Below are positions 16,145 to 25,818 of a DNA stretch of 46,987 nt, piece by piece (within the stretch, counting starts at the first letter, position 1; each line of letters opens with the position of its first letter). Position numbers and translations under genes: made by a program. The notes beneath the pieces were generated by a model. The model was not told the origin of the DNA. It saw only the letters and a program-made list of their open reading frames with translations, and did not search any database. The stretch is taken from assembly GCA_002403155.1 (NCBI GenBank), contig DHHF01000012.1:1-46987 (forward strand), given 5' to 3'. This DNA is from Sulfurovum sp. UBA4779. GTDB lineage: Bacteria; Campylobacterota; Campylobacteria; Campylobacterales; Sulfurovaceae.

Positions 16145-17473
16145 ATGGTTGAACGGTATGCCAGAAAAGAGATGAGCAGCAAGTGGACGATGCAGGCTAA
16201 ATATCAGGCATGGCTGGATGTTGAGCTGGCAGTAGTGAAAGCATGGCATAAATTGGGCTTGATCCCGACTGAGGATGCAAACAAAATTATAGAAAATGCA
16301 GGATTTTCTATAGAACGCATTGATGAGATTGAAGCGGTTACAAAGCATGATTTGATTGCTTTTACTACCTCTGTTGCAGAAACATTGGGTGAAGAGAGCC
16401 GTTGGTTTCATTACGGTATGACAAGTTCCGATACGGTTGATACGGCAGTGGCGTTGCAAATGACATCCTCATTAAAATTAATTATCGAGGATGTCAAAAT
16501 GCTGATGGAATCGATCAAGAAAAGAGCCTATGAGCATAAAATGACGCTTATGGTCGGAAGAAGCCATGGGATACATGGAGAACCTATTACTTTTGGTTTA
16601 GTGCTTGCGGTATGGTATGATGAGATGGCAAGGCATCTTGAGAATCTGGAGCAAACAATGGAGATTATCCGGGTGGGAAAAATCTCAGGTGCAATGGGCA
16701 ATTTTGCGCATGCTCCGCTAGAACTTGAAGAGTATGCCTGTGGAATGTTGGGGTTAAAGCCCGCCCCCGCATCCAATCAGGTCATTCAAAGAGACCGCTA
16801 TGCCAGACTGGCTTCTGCTTTGGCCTTGCTTGCTTCAAGTATTGAAAAATTTGCCGTACAGGTAAGACATTGGCAGCGCACGGAAGTGTATGAATGCGAG
16901 GAATTTTTTGCCAAAGGGCAAAAGGGATCATCGGCAATGCCTCACAAAAGAAACCCTATCCTGACGGAAAATATTACAGGCCTTGCGCGTATGATCCGAG
17001 CATATGCTATCCCTGCAATGGAGAATGTGGCGCTTTGGCATGAAAGAGATATTTCACACTCTTCAACGGAAAGATTTTGGCTTCCGGATGCCTTTGTCAC
17101 GACAGATTTTATGCTTCACCGTATGAATAATGTCATTGCAAATCTTACCGTGATGCCGGAGAATATGATAAAAAATCTCAACTTAACCGGCGGATTGGTT
17201 TTTTCTCAAAGGGTTCTTCTTGAACTGCCCAAAGCAGGCGTAAGCCGCGAAGATGCCTATAGAATAGTCCAGCGCAATGCAATGAAGGTATGGGAAGAGA
17301 TACAGCACGGTAAAGCAACAACCAATGAAAAAGGGGAGTCACTGTATCTTCAATACCTTTTGGAGGATGAGGAGTTAAGGGCTTCACTGAGTGAACAGCA
17401 GATAAGAGAATGTTTTAATTATGATTATTATACAAAAAATGTAGATAAAATTTTTTCCCGCGTATTTAAATAA
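16145..17473 (+). CDS. purB: Adenylosuccinate lyase
   Basis: PurB cleaves SAICAR and adenylosuccinate, releasing fumarate, in purine synthesis. The fumarase/aspartase superfamily signature GSSAMPHKRNP is present with the catalytic Ser, as are TSSDTVDTA and the catalytic-His region GRSHGIHGEP. Length (442 aa) is normal. A strong terminator hairpin follows at 17477-17504. Confidence 0.96.
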   Translation: MVERYARKEMSSKWTMQAKYQAWLDVELAVVKAWHKLGLIPTEDANKIIENAGFSIERIDEIEAVTKHDLIAFTTSVAETLGEESRWFHYGMTSSDTVDTAVALQMTSSLKLIIEDVKMLMESIKKRAYEHKMTLMVGRSHGIHGEPITFGLVLAVWYDEMARHLENLEQTMEIIRVGKISGAMGNFAHAPLELEEYACGMLGLKPAPASNQVIQRDRYARLASALALLASSIEKFAVQVRHWQRTEVYECEEFFAKGQKGSSAMPHKRNPILTENITGLARMIRAYAIPAMENVALWHERDISHSSTERFWLPDAFVTTDFMLHRMNNVIANLTVMPENMIKNLNLTGGLVFSQRVLLELPKAGVSREDAYRIVQRNAMKVWEEIQHGKATTNEKGESLYLQYLLEDEELRASLSEQQIRECFNYDYYTKNVDKIFSRVFK

Positions 17474-17476
17474 ATT

Positions 17477-17504
17477 TTTGCAGGCTTTATAAAAAGCCTG
17501 CAAA
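17477..17504 (+). terminator. purB terminator
   Basis: A perfect 12-bp stem, TTTGCAGGCTTT (17477-17488) with AAAGCCTGCAAA (17493-17504), closes a 4-base ATAA loop directly after the purB stop. The downstream T-run is short (CTATTTG), so termination could be bidirectional or partly factor-assisted. Confidence 0.75.
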
Positions 17505-17804
17505 CTATTTGTGCCATTTCCCTCTTTTTGATTCGTAGACAAACAAAAAATCACAAGGATTTATATTTTTTTGTAGAGGATATTTATTTTCTAATGAAAA
17601 TTTGTATAAAATAATATATAAATTCAAAAGTAAAAAAGTAAAATTTGAGTAAAATTTTTTTCAATTAGACATAACCTCAGATATATTTTTTCTAAACAAA
17701 TGGTTTTGTGTAGGATGCGGTGAAATGCCTATCGTTATAAAAAAATGATCAATTCATAAATTGAATACCGTTCGCGTCTATTTTGAAGTATAAAAGGAGT
17801 AAAA
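17505..17804 (+). other. AT-rich upstream region of nrdA
   Basis: About 300 bp without a gene between the purB terminator and nrdA. It is very AT-rich and holds several weak -10-like hexamers (for example TATAAA at 17605-17610), but I cannot single out one promoter. I looked for paired NrdR-type boxes and found none I would defend. A good AAAAGGAG site precedes the nrdA ATG. Confidence 0.5.
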
Positions 17805-20171
17805 ATGATAAGAGTTGTCAAGAGAAACGGCAGAGTTGAAACCTTGGATATATCAAAAATTCAAAAATATACCTCCGCTGCAGTAAATGGTTTGGAGGGC
17901 GTAAGCCAAAGCGAGCTGGAAGTTGATGCAAAACTTCAGTTTAGGGATATGATCAGCACTGAAGAGATACAGCAAACATTGATTAAAACGGCCGTTGACA
18001 AGATTGACATTGATAGGCCCAACTGGACATTTGTCGCTGCGCGGCTTTTTTTGTATGATATTTATCATAAAGTAAGCGGCTATACCGGCTATAACCATCT
18101 TCGGGAGTATCTTGAGCACGGGGAGAAACTGGGGCGGATTGTTTTGGGTCTAAAAGACAAATACGACCTAGATGAGTTGAATGACTATATCAAACCGGAA
18201 CGCGATTTGCAATTTAATTATTTGGGAATCCGTACGCTTTATGACAGATATCTCATCAAAGACAAATCAGGATTTCCCATAGAGCTTCCTCAGCAGCTTT
18301 TTATGGGGGTTGCAATGTTTTTGGCGCAGAATGAATTTGATTGTCAATCATGGGCAAAAAAGTTTTATGATATTCTGAGCAAATTTGAAGTAATGGCGGC
18401 AACCCCGACATTATCGAATGCAAGAACACCAAGACATCAGCTGAGCTCCTGTTACATAGGTTCTACACCGGACAATATAGAGGGTATTTTTGACGGCTAT
18501 AAAGAGATGGCGCTTCTTTCGAAGTTTGGCGGCGGGATTGGCTGGGACTGGTCACTCGTGCGCGGTATGGGTTCATCCATTGACGATCACAAACATGCCG
18601 CAGGGGGGATTGTCCCGTTTTTGAAAATTGCCAATGACGTCGCTATTGCAGTGGATCAGCTGGGAACACGAAAAGGGGCTATCGCCGTATATGTAGAGCC
18701 TTGGCATATTGATGTAAAGGATTTTATCGATCTTAAAAAGAACTCCGGAGAAGAGCGTCGCAGAGCGCATGATTTGTTTCCTGCACTTTGGTTGAATGAT
18801 TTGTTCATGGAGCGTGTACAGGAAGATGCCATGTGGACGCTTTTTGATCCCTATGAAGTTCCTGAACTCACGGAGCTTTACGGCAAAGCATTTGAAGAAC
18901 GGTATATAGAATTGGAAAAAACAGAAAGGATCACAAAAGAGATCATCTCTGCCAAAGGGTTGTGGAAAGAGGTACTCAGAAGCTACTTTGAAACAGGAAG
19001 CCCATTTTTAACTTTTAAGGATGCTGCCAACAAATCTAACCCCAACAAGCATATCGGACTTATACGAAGTTCAAATCTTTGTACCGAAATTTTCCAAAAT
19101 ACTGCTCCAAACAGGTATAAAACAAGATTTATCTTTGAAGACGGTACCATGGAAACATACGAGGAGGATGAGATGCTGGCAGTTGACAACGGCACAAGCA
19201 AGCCTGCTAAAAAAGTGACAGCGCTAGATAGCATTAACGGAAAAAAAATATGGATTGTAGACAAAGAAAAAAGTGACGGCGATACGGCAGTATGCAATTT
19301 GGCTTCTATTAATCTTTCGAAAATCCATACGCAAGAAGATATTGCGAGAGTGGTGCCCATTGCGGTTCGCATGCTTGACAATGTTGTCGACCTCAATTTT
19401 TATCCGCTTGCAAAAGTCAAAAAAACAAACAGCAAGACAAGGGCGATAGGATTGGGAGTGATGGGTGAAGCGCAGATGCTTGCAGAAGCACATATCAAAT
19501 GGGGAAGCGAGGAGCATTTTGCAAAGATTGACGAAATTATGGAGTCGGTTTCTTATTATGCTATTCGTGCCTCCAGCGATCTTGCACTAGAAAAAGGAAA
19601 ATATCCTATGTTTGAGGGGTCTGAGTGGAGCCGGGGTATTTTCCCCATTGATAAAGCCAATGAGAATGCATGCAAATTGGTTGACAGGGGAGGCTTGTTT
19701 GGCAATATCTACAACTGGCAGGCACTTAGAGAAAAAGTCATCCAAGACGGAATGCGTAACGGATATCTGATGGCTATTGCTCCAACGAGTTCTATTTCTA
19801 TTCTAACGGGAACAACACAGGCCATTGAGCCGGTTTATAAAAGAAAATGGTTTGAAGAGAACCTTTCCGGGCTTATCCCGGTGGTTGCGCCAAATCTTTC
19901 TCCCGATACATGGGAATACTATATCTCAAGCTATGATCTTGATCAAAGAATACTTGTATATGCGGCCGCCATCAGACAAAAATGGATAGATCAGGGCCAA
20001 AGTTTGAATATTTTTATCACTTTGGACAAAGCCAGCGGAAAATATTTGAATGATATTTATATGGATGCATGGAAATACGGTTTGAAGTCAACCTATTATC
20101 TTAGAAGCCAATCTCCTCAGACAAGCAATGATGTGGAAGATAGAAGACAAGAATGTTTGGGATGTCAATGA
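17805..20171 (+). CDS. nrdA: Ribonucleoside-diphosphate reductase alpha subunit
   Basis: The large subunit of class Ia ribonucleotide reductase converts ribonucleoside diphosphates to deoxy forms. The N-terminal ATP-cone (residues ~1-90) provides activity regulation. Active-site cysteines are recognisable in LSSCYIGST, SNLCTEIF (the thiyl Cys with nearby Asn and Glu) and VCNLASINL. The C-terminus ends CLGCQ, the redox pair for thioredoxin. Length is 788 aa. nrdB lies 650 bp downstream with ppnP between them. Confidence 0.96.
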   Translation: MIRVVKRNGRVETLDISKIQKYTSAAVNGLEGVSQSELEVDAKLQFRDMISTEEIQQTLIKTAVDKIDIDRPNWTFVAARLFLYDIYHKVSGYTGYNHLREYLEHGEKLGRIVLGLKDKYDLDELNDYIKPERDLQFNYLGIRTLYDRYLIKDKSGFPIELPQQLFMGVAMFLAQNEFDCQSWAKKFYDILSKFEVMAATPTLSNARTPRHQLSSCYIGSTPDNIEGIFDGYKEMALLSKFGGGIGWDWSLVRGMGSSIDDHKHAAGGIVPFLKIANDVAIAVDQLGTRKGAIAVYVEPWHIDVKDFIDLKKNSGEERRRAHDLFPALWLNDLFMERVQEDAMWTLFDPYEVPELTELYGKAFEERYIELEKTERITKEIISAKGLWKEVLRSYFETGSPFLTFKDAANKSNPNKHIGLIRSSNLCTEIFQNTAPNRYKTRFIFEDGTMETYEEDEMLAVDNGTSKPAKKVTALDSINGKKIWIVDKEKSDGDTAVCNLASINLSKIHTQEDIARVVPIAVRMLDNVVDLNFYPLAKVKKTNSKTRAIGLGVMGEAQMLAEAHIKWGSEEHFAKIDEIMESVSYYAIRASSDLALEKGKYPMFEGSEWSRGIFPIDKANENACKLVDRGGLFGNIYNWQALREKVIQDGMRNGYLMAIAPTSSISILTGTTQAIEPVYKRKWFEENLSGLIPVVAPNLSPDTWEYYISSYDLDQRILVYAAAIRQKWIDQGQSLNIFITLDKASGKYLNDIYMDAWKYGLKSTYYLRSQSPQTSNDVEDRRQECLGCQ

Positions 20172-20339
20172 TTTATCGAAAGTTTTTCGATAGACAATAA
20201 AAAATAAACCTGCGCCAGAAGTTATTAAAGTCAAAATAAATAGATTTAAAATTTTTGAGTTAGGCGGAAAATAGAGTCCTAGGCCGGATCCTATTTGGGA
20301 TTTTTTAAAAGATATAAAAGAGTGTAAGTAATTTGGCTA

Positions 20340-20360
20340 TATAATTGCCTAAAAAGGAGG
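20340..20360 (+). promoter_or_regulatory. ppnP promoter and ribosome binding site
   Basis: TATAAT at 20340-20345 is followed by the strong site AAGGAGG (20354-20360) five bases before the ATG at 20365. The gap upstream also contains an 8-bp hairpin right after the nrdA stop (arms TATCGAAA and TTTCGATA, 20174-20192) and a weak hairpin with a T-run (~20288-20306). ppnP may therefore be transcribed independently of nrdA. Confidence 0.5.
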
Positions 20361-20364
20361 ATTT

Positions 20365-20676
20365 ATGAAAAAATTTGAGAATGTAACGGTTTTGGCGGAA
20401 GGTAATAGTTATTTTAACGGAGCAGTGACAAGCCGGACAATTATTTTTGCAGACGGAAGCAAAAAAACATTAGGCTTTATGCAGCCGGGGGAATATGAGT
20501 TTGGCACGGATGCAGCCGAATTGATGGAGATTACTTCAGGCTGGCTGGATGTAAAGTTGCCAAGCAGCGATGAGTGGATACATATAAAAAGCGGAGAGTC
20601 TTTTGATGTTCCGTCAAAAAGCAAATTTCAAGTTAAAACTTCTATATTGGTAGACTATTGTTGTTCTTATTTATAG
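20365..20676 (+). CDS. ppnP: Pyrimidine/purine nucleoside phosphorylase PpnP
   Basis: PpnP (YaiE, DUF1255) is a small cupin that phosphorolyses many purine and pyrimidine nucleosides to base and ribose 1-phosphate. The 103-residue protein is full length: SYFNGAVTSRTI, a TLGFMQPGEYEFGT block and ITSGWLDVKLP, ending in the usual PVSF-like position with VDYCCSYL. Its position between nrdA and nrdB links it to nucleotide metabolism. Confidence 0.93.
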   Translation: MKKFENVTVLAEGNSYFNGAVTSRTIIFADGSKKTLGFMQPGEYEFGTDAAELMEITSGWLDVKLPSSDEWIHIKSGESFDVPSKSKFQVKTSILVDYCCSYL

Positions 20677-20818
20677 TTTATGGTTCTTGTGCAAAAAATA
20701 TTTTCCCAAAAACGATGAGATACGCTGTGAGAGGAGAAAGGCATTTGTTTGTAATAGTTTGCAGGAAATTTCGCTGTCAAAAAATATTACAGATTAAAAA
20801 ATTGATGGAAGAGGAAAA

Positions 20819-21838
20819 ATGATACGTAAGAAAATATACAATCCCCAATCACAAGAAAAAACAAATCAAAGAAAGATATTCGGAGGAGATCCGACGGGGA
20901 TATTTGAATTAAATGACATCAAATATCAGTGGGCATATAATTTATGGGAAATGATGCTTAATAATACGTGGTTTCCAAAAGAAGTAGATATGACAAGAGA
21001 TGTCAACGACTATAAGCATCTCACGGATCCGGAAAAGATGGCATATGATAAAGTGCTTGCCCAGCTTATTTTTATGGATTCCTTGCAGACAAACAATATT
21101 ATGGATAATCTCAACCCTTTTATCACCTCTCCTGAGATCAATCTGGTTTTGGTAAGGCAGGCTTTTGAGGAAGCATTGCACTCTCAAAGCTATGCAGTGA
21201 TGGTTGACAGCATTTCTACCAATACCCAAGAAATTTATCAATTATGGCGAAAAGATATGAAGCTGAAGCATAAAAATGATGCCATCGCAAAAGTGTATGA
21301 AGAGCTTGCAAAAGATCCGACAGATGCCAATATTGTTAAAGCAATGTTTGCCAATCAAATCTTGGAAGGAATATATTTTTACAGCGGATTTTCCTATATC
21401 TATACGTTGGCGCGTTCGGGCAAAATGCTCGGTTCTGCACAAATGATCCGTTTTATCCAAAGAGACGAGGTGACGCATCTTTTATTGTTTCAAAATATGA
21501 TCAATGCTACACGCAAAGAAAGGCCTGAGCTATTTACGGAAGAATTGATTGAAGAGGTCTATACGATGTTTAAAAGTGCCGTAAAGCTTGAGTCTGAATG
21601 GGGAGCCTATATTACACAGGGTCAGATTTTAGGGTTGACAGATCAAATCATTGAACAGTATATCCAATACCTTGCAGACAAGAGATTGAATGCGGTGGGA
21701 CTAAAAAAACTTTACAATGTGGAGCACCCTATTAAATGGGTTGACAATTTTTCTCAATTTAATGACCAAAAAACAAACTTTTTTGAAGGAAATGTGACAA
21801 ACTATTCCAAAGGCAGTTTGAATTTGGATGATTTTTAA
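20819..21838 (+). CDS. nrdB: Ribonucleoside-diphosphate reductase beta subunit
   Basis: The small subunit holds the di-iron centre and tyrosyl radical used by NrdA. Iron ligands and the radical residue can be placed: Asp87, Glu118, His121 (EALHS) and Tyr125 as the radical tyrosine. The second helix pair has FANQILEGIYFYSGF and RDEVTHLLLF. Length is 339 aa. A canonical radical Tyr is present, so this is class Ia rather than a Tyr-less Ic type. The 3' end is 12 bp from the nitrilase gene. Confidence 0.95.
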   Translation: MIRKKIYNPQSQEKTNQRKIFGGDPTGIFELNDIKYQWAYNLWEMMLNNTWFPKEVDMTRDVNDYKHLTDPEKMAYDKVLAQLIFMDSLQTNNIMDNLNPFITSPEINLVLVRQAFEEALHSQSYAVMVDSISTNTQEIYQLWRKDMKLKHKNDAIAKVYEELAKDPTDANIVKAMFANQILEGIYFYSGFSYIYTLARSGKMLGSAQMIRFIQRDEVTHLLLFQNMINATRKERPELFTEELIEEVYTMFKSAVKLESEWGAYITQGQILGLTDQIIEQYIQYLADKRLNAVGLKKLYNVEHPIKWVDNFSQFNDQKTNFFEGNVTNYSKGSLNLDDF

Positions 21839-21850
21839 GAGATATCAAAC

Positions 21851-22579
21851 ATGAAAGAACCTCAAAAAATGCAAGCCGTTGCCTTGCAGCTTCCGGTGGC
21901 CCAGCGTTATCAGGACAATCTAAAGAAGCTTATAGAATGTCTGGAAACCCAGCACGATAAAGCACTTATAGTGGCCCCCGAAGTATGTTTGACGGGATTT
22001 GACTATAAGCATATGAGAACTGCGGCTAAATTTTCAGCAAAAGCGTTAAAAATCATTAAAAAAATGGCAGATCGGCAAATAGTGGTGTTGACACTTATTT
22101 TGGAGGAAAAAGAGGGGTTTGTGAACCGTGCAGTAGTGATTCATAGACATAGGATTATTCATAAACAAGAAAAAGTGAAGCTGTTTGCACTGGGGGATGA
22201 GACTCGCCATTTTTTGCCCGGGAAAAAGAAAAATATTAAGCTTTTTGAGATAGAAGGGATAAAGTATGCTCTCTTGATTTGTTTTGAGCTGCGTTTTAAG
22301 GCCTTATGGAAACAAATTGAAGGTGCGGATATTGTCATAGTGCCGGCTAGATGGGGATTGGCCAGAAAACAGCATCTTGAAATTTTATCCCGTGCATTGG
22401 CAGTGATGAACCAATGCTATGTTGTCGTCTCCAACAGCAGTGATAAGGATATGGCAAAATCTTCTGCGATCATCTCACCCAACGGGGATGCAGTACAAAA
22501 TGATACGCAATCACAGATAGAGGGCATAATTGATTTGAGGCAGATCAAAGCAATGCGCCGCTATATTGTGATGAATTAA
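21851..22579 (+). CDS. Carbon-nitrogen hydrolase (nitrilase family)
   Basis: The catalytic triad of the nitrilase superfamily is visible: Glu in VAPEVCLTGF, Lys in KQEKVKLF, and Cys in ALLICFELRF. These enzymes cleave amides or nitriles of small molecules. Length (242 aa) fits the short branch of the family, as in omega-amidase-like proteins of Campylobacterota. The substrate is not predictable. It lies 12 bp downstream of nrdB and is probably in that operon; pcm follows. Confidence 0.85.
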   Translation: MKEPQKMQAVALQLPVAQRYQDNLKKLIECLETQHDKALIVAPEVCLTGFDYKHMRTAAKFSAKALKIIKKMADRQIVVLTLILEEKEGFVNRAVVIHRHRIIHKQEKVKLFALGDETRHFLPGKKKNIKLFEIEGIKYALLICFELRFKALWKQIEGADIVIVPARWGLARKQHLEILSRALAVMNQCYVVVSNSSDKDMAKSSAIISPNGDAVQNDTQSQIEGIIDLRQIKAMRRYIVMN

Positions 22580-22634
22580 TACTTTTAATCAGATTTTAGA
22601 TAAAATTTGCCCAACATAGGGAAAAAGAGTATAT

Positions 22635-23267
22635 ATGACAACAACGCGACAGTTGCAGCATTTAGTAGAACAAATCGAAACACATTTTAGCTTAGAGCCG
22701 CATGTCAAAGAAGCTATTTTATCGGTTGACAGAGAGGTTTTTGTGCCAAATGGCTTTAAGCATCTTTCTTATCAATTGGATGCACTTCCTTTGGCTGCAA
22801 GCCAATGGATATCTTCTCCTCTTACGGTAGCAAAAATGACACAGCATTTGGAGCTTGGCGGGGTTGATTCGGTGCTGGAAGTGGGATGCGGAAGCGGGTA
22901 TCAAGCTGCTGTCTTAAGTAAAATATGCCGTCGTGTTTTTACTATTGAGCGTATTGATGAGCTTCTCAGGCAAGCCAAGATGCGTTTTTCTGCCCTGGGA
23001 ATACATAATATTTTTACCCGTTTTGACGACGGACAAAGAGGATGGAAACAATACGCTCCTTTTGAGCGTATTTTGTTTTCGGCGACGGCAAAAGAGATTC
23101 CTTCTATCCTTTTTGAGCAGTTGGCAGAGGGGGGTATTTTGCTCGCACCTGTTGAGGAAGGGCCGATGCAGATCATTACACGTTTCTATAAACGAAACGG
23201 CCGCATTACATCCGAAACGATAGAGCCTTGTCTTTTTGTGCCTATTCTGGACGGCACGCAAAAGTAA
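22635..23267 (+). CDS. pcm: Protein-L-isoaspartate O-methyltransferase
   Basis: Pcm methylates isoaspartyl residues in aged proteins with SAM so that they can revert to aspartate. The SAM loop VLEVGCGSGYQAAVLSKI is clear, and post-motif FTIERIDELL contains the ribose-binding acidic residue. The C-terminal part has the family pattern LAEGGILLAPV. Length is 210 aa. It starts 55 bp after the nitrilase gene. Confidence 0.93.
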   Translation: MTTTRQLQHLVEQIETHFSLEPHVKEAILSVDREVFVPNGFKHLSYQLDALPLAASQWISSPLTVAKMTQHLELGGVDSVLEVGCGSGYQAAVLSKICRRVFTIERIDELLRQAKMRFSALGIHNIFTRFDDGQRGWKQYAPFERILFSATAKEIPSILFEQLAEGGILLAPVEEGPMQIITRFYKRNGRITSETIEPCLFVPILDGTQK

Positions 23268-23324
23268 TTATTTTTTCATCGTTTGATGTATGATTTTAAA
23301 AAACAATCAATAAAAGGCAGAACA

Positions 23325-23984
23325 ATGGCAAAACTGATAAAACCGGCAGAGTATGCGAAAGAAATCGGGATTTCTCGTCAGGCAGTTTATGCAAAAATAA
23401 AGCGAGGTATTTTGGCGACCAAAAATGTGGACGGACAGCTTTATATCGTGCTTCAGGAAGAATCTCAAGTAGATAAAGAAGAATCCACACAAGCGCATGT
23501 TTCTAAAAATGAGGCAGTGGCGCATGACATCTCGGCTATGAATTCTCAAAAGCAAAAAAACGAACAAGACTATAAACGTCTGCTTGCGGCAAAAGATGAG
23601 ACCATTGAGGTGCTTAAAAGTACCGTAAAAGAACTCAAAAAAAGCAATAAGCGAATGTCGGCAACTTTAGGAGGCGAGATTGAGCTGCTAAAGCAGGCAT
23701 TTTATGAAATGCGGACATTGTATACGCATAAAATAGAGCAAATGAAGATAACTCCCCTTACGAAAAAAGAGACGATAGAGATCGCTTCTGTGCCGGCAGA
23801 AACTGTAAAAAAACGGATAGGAATAAAAGAGTTTTTTAAAAGACAAAATATCACCAAAGAGAAAGAAAAAGAACGGATACGAAAATACCTAAAAAAAGCT
23901 TACAAAGCAGGCGATGAACGGCTGATCAAAGTTGAGGGAAAATTAAAAATTGATCCATACGAAACTTATGAAGATATTTTGTAA
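23325..23984 (+). CDS. HTH/coiled-coil protein (DUF3972-like)
   Basis: The N-terminal ~45 residues form a helix-turn-helix of the DNA-invertase/excisionase style (EYAKEIGISRQAVYAKIKRG). A long charged coiled-coil (~85-150) and a basic C-terminal segment follow. This combination resembles DUF3972 proteins seen mainly in Campylobacterota; that assignment is from memory and moderate. The start at 23325 (ATG after AAAGGCAG) is preferred over the in-frame start at 23283, whose first 14 residues look like leader sequence. It is likely a DNA-binding protein with an unknown target. Confidence 0.65.
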   Translation: MAKLIKPAEYAKEIGISRQAVYAKIKRGILATKNVDGQLYIVLQEESQVDKEESTQAHVSKNEAVAHDISAMNSQKQKNEQDYKRLLAAKDETIEVLKSTVKELKKSNKRMSATLGGEIELLKQAFYEMRTLYTHKIEQMKITPLTKKETIEIASVPAETVKKRIGIKEFFKRQNITKEKEKERIRKYLKKAYKAGDERLIKVEGKLKIDPYETYEDIL

Positions 23985-24061
23985 TGTTTGCCGCTTGTAA
24001 AATATAGGATAGATTGAAATATTTTTGGCTATACTTTAAAAATTTTTATTGGATGACTACA

Positions 24062-25744
24062 ATGATAACGGAAATAAAAAATAAAATATTGAGCAAGCTG
24101 GCCATAGTTGGTATAGTGCTAATCTTGTGTGCTACGCCTCAGGCTGCAGCAAGCCTTATCGGAGCCGAGTTTCATGAATCTGCTTCAGACATTATGATAA
24201 AATCACTGCAGACTCAGCCTCAAAATAGTTTTTTAAAAAAGATGTATACGCAGCTTTTTTTTGTGCCGATATGGATCAATGAAAAGTCTTTTTCTTCTTT
24301 TTCCCAAGAGTTATTTGCTCAGATAAAAGAAGATAAGACGCTCAGCCATACAACGAGACTTTACCAGGATATGCTGGCACTTGAAGAAAAAGCGCAAAAA
24401 ATTTATGCAACTTCGAGTACTATGACACAAAAAGTTGATTTGGAATTTAAAATTTCCCAACTCTATCAAGGGTATGCGGACTATACGCTCTACGGCAGTA
24501 TTAATTGGGGTGCATTCCAGGCAAGGCTTTCTAATCTTAAGGTAGATGATATCGCAGCGGCATGGGTAACCTATAAACCTAAAGAAAGTCCAATTTCGCT
24601 CATTGAGAATGCATTGATGAACGGAAGTTTAAGGGAAGAATTCCAAAATGCAATGCCGAATGAATATCGCTATAAAGCGCTCCAAAAGGCATTGATCCGG
24701 TATCTTGAAATTCAACAAAACGGAGGATGGCCGGCTGTTCCTTTGCGCGGAACATTGACAGTCGGACAGCGTTACAAAGCTGTGCCTGCGCTTAGAGAAA
24801 GATTGCGTGCAACCGGAGATTACCGTCCTTGCAGTGGAAGCAGAGAGGACAATATCTATGATAATTGTCTTAAAGAGGCAGTAATTCGATTTCAAAAGCG
24901 AAACGGGCTTGAAGCAAAGGGGGTTGTAGGACCCGCAACAATTAAAGCACTTAACGTGAGTATTGAGCGGCGTATTGTAGCAATACGCTTGAATCTCGAC
25001 CGCATCAAATGGCTCAAAGAACGCAATGAAAAACGTCATATTATTATCAATATTCCTGCATTTTCTTTATATTTTGAAGAAGACGGAAATTTGAGACAAG
25101 AGATGGGCGTCATTACCGGAACGCGCAAAAATCCTACCCCTATTTTTAGCAATCGTGTAAAGCATATTGTTTTAAATCCTTATTGGAATGTGCCTGAAAG
25201 CATTATCCAAAAAGAGATGATTCCAAAATTGATGCGCAATGCCAATGCCATGGCAAGAGAAAAAATAGAGATTCACAGCGGATGGGGCGAAAACGATAAA
25301 AAAATTAATCCTGCAACCGTAGATTGGAGCCAATACCGCTATAGTAAAACCGTACCGTTTAGATTTGCACAAGTTCCGGGGGTGCATAATGCATTGGGAA
25401 AAGTGAAATTTCTTTTTCCAAACGAATTTTCCGTTTATATGCATGATACGCCGACAAAACAACTTTTCAATAGAACAACAAGAGCATTTAGCCATGGATG
25501 CATCAGGCTATCCAAGCCTATAGAACTATTAAAAACATTTTCGACTTTTAATACCAGTGTAGATTTTGATAAATCTCAAGAAACGCTAAAGGGGAAAAAT
25601 ATGACCCAGTTAAATTTGGATAACAGTGTTCCTATCGATGTCGTTTATCTGACGGCATGGGTGGACTATGATGGCCAACTGCAGTTTAGGGATGATATAT
25701 ACGGATATGATGAGATGCAGTTTAAATCCTATCGAAACTGGTAA
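24062..25744 (+). CDS. L,D-transpeptidase (YcbB/LdtD-like)
   Basis: A periplasmic enzyme that makes 3-3 peptidoglycan crosslinks or attaches lipoproteins. Order: signal anchor (residues ~12-31, LAIVGIVLILCATPQAAA), an N-terminal scaffold domain, a peptidoglycan-binding domain (FQKRNGLEAKGVVGPATIKALN), then the YkuD catalytic domain with the active-site Cys in SHGCIRLSKP. The predicted start is the ATG at 24062, preceded by a GGA site; in-frame starts at 24053 (ATG) and 24014 (TTG) would lengthen it. Length is about 560 aa. Confidence 0.9.
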   Translation: MITEIKNKILSKLAIVGIVLILCATPQAAASLIGAEFHESASDIMIKSLQTQPQNSFLKKMYTQLFFVPIWINEKSFSSFSQELFAQIKEDKTLSHTTRLYQDMLALEEKAQKIYATSSTMTQKVDLEFKISQLYQGYADYTLYGSINWGAFQARLSNLKVDDIAAAWVTYKPKESPISLIENALMNGSLREEFQNAMPNEYRYKALQKALIRYLEIQQNGGWPAVPLRGTLTVGQRYKAVPALRERLRATGDYRPCSGSREDNIYDNCLKEAVIRFQKRNGLEAKGVVGPATIKALNVSIERRIVAIRLNLDRIKWLKERNEKRHIIINIPAFSLYFEEDGNLRQEMGVITGTRKNPTPIFSNRVKHIVLNPYWNVPESIIQKEMIPKLMRNANAMAREKIEIHSGWGENDKKINPATVDWSQYRYSKTVPFRFAQVPGVHNALGKVKFLFPNEFSVYMHDTPTKQLFNRTTRAFSHGCIRLSKPIELLKTFSTFNTSVDFDKSQETLKGKNMTQLNLDNSVPIDVVYLTAWVDYDGQLQFRDDIYGYDEMQFKSYRNW

Positions 25745-25818
25745 ATAAGACCATTTTAATCTTATTTGTATCGTTTTTTGATAAAATCGACGAAATGGAA
25801 TTGTTTAAAGGAAACAAT

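Noticed and set aside
17505..17804. NrdR boxes upstream of nrdA
   Set aside because: I looked for paired conserved boxes and found only AT-rich matches that I cannot distinguish from background.
20288..20306. nrdA terminator
   Set aside because: The stem is five pairs with a G-T pair and a four-base loop; too weak to list as a separate terminator, so it is only mentioned with the ppnP promoter.
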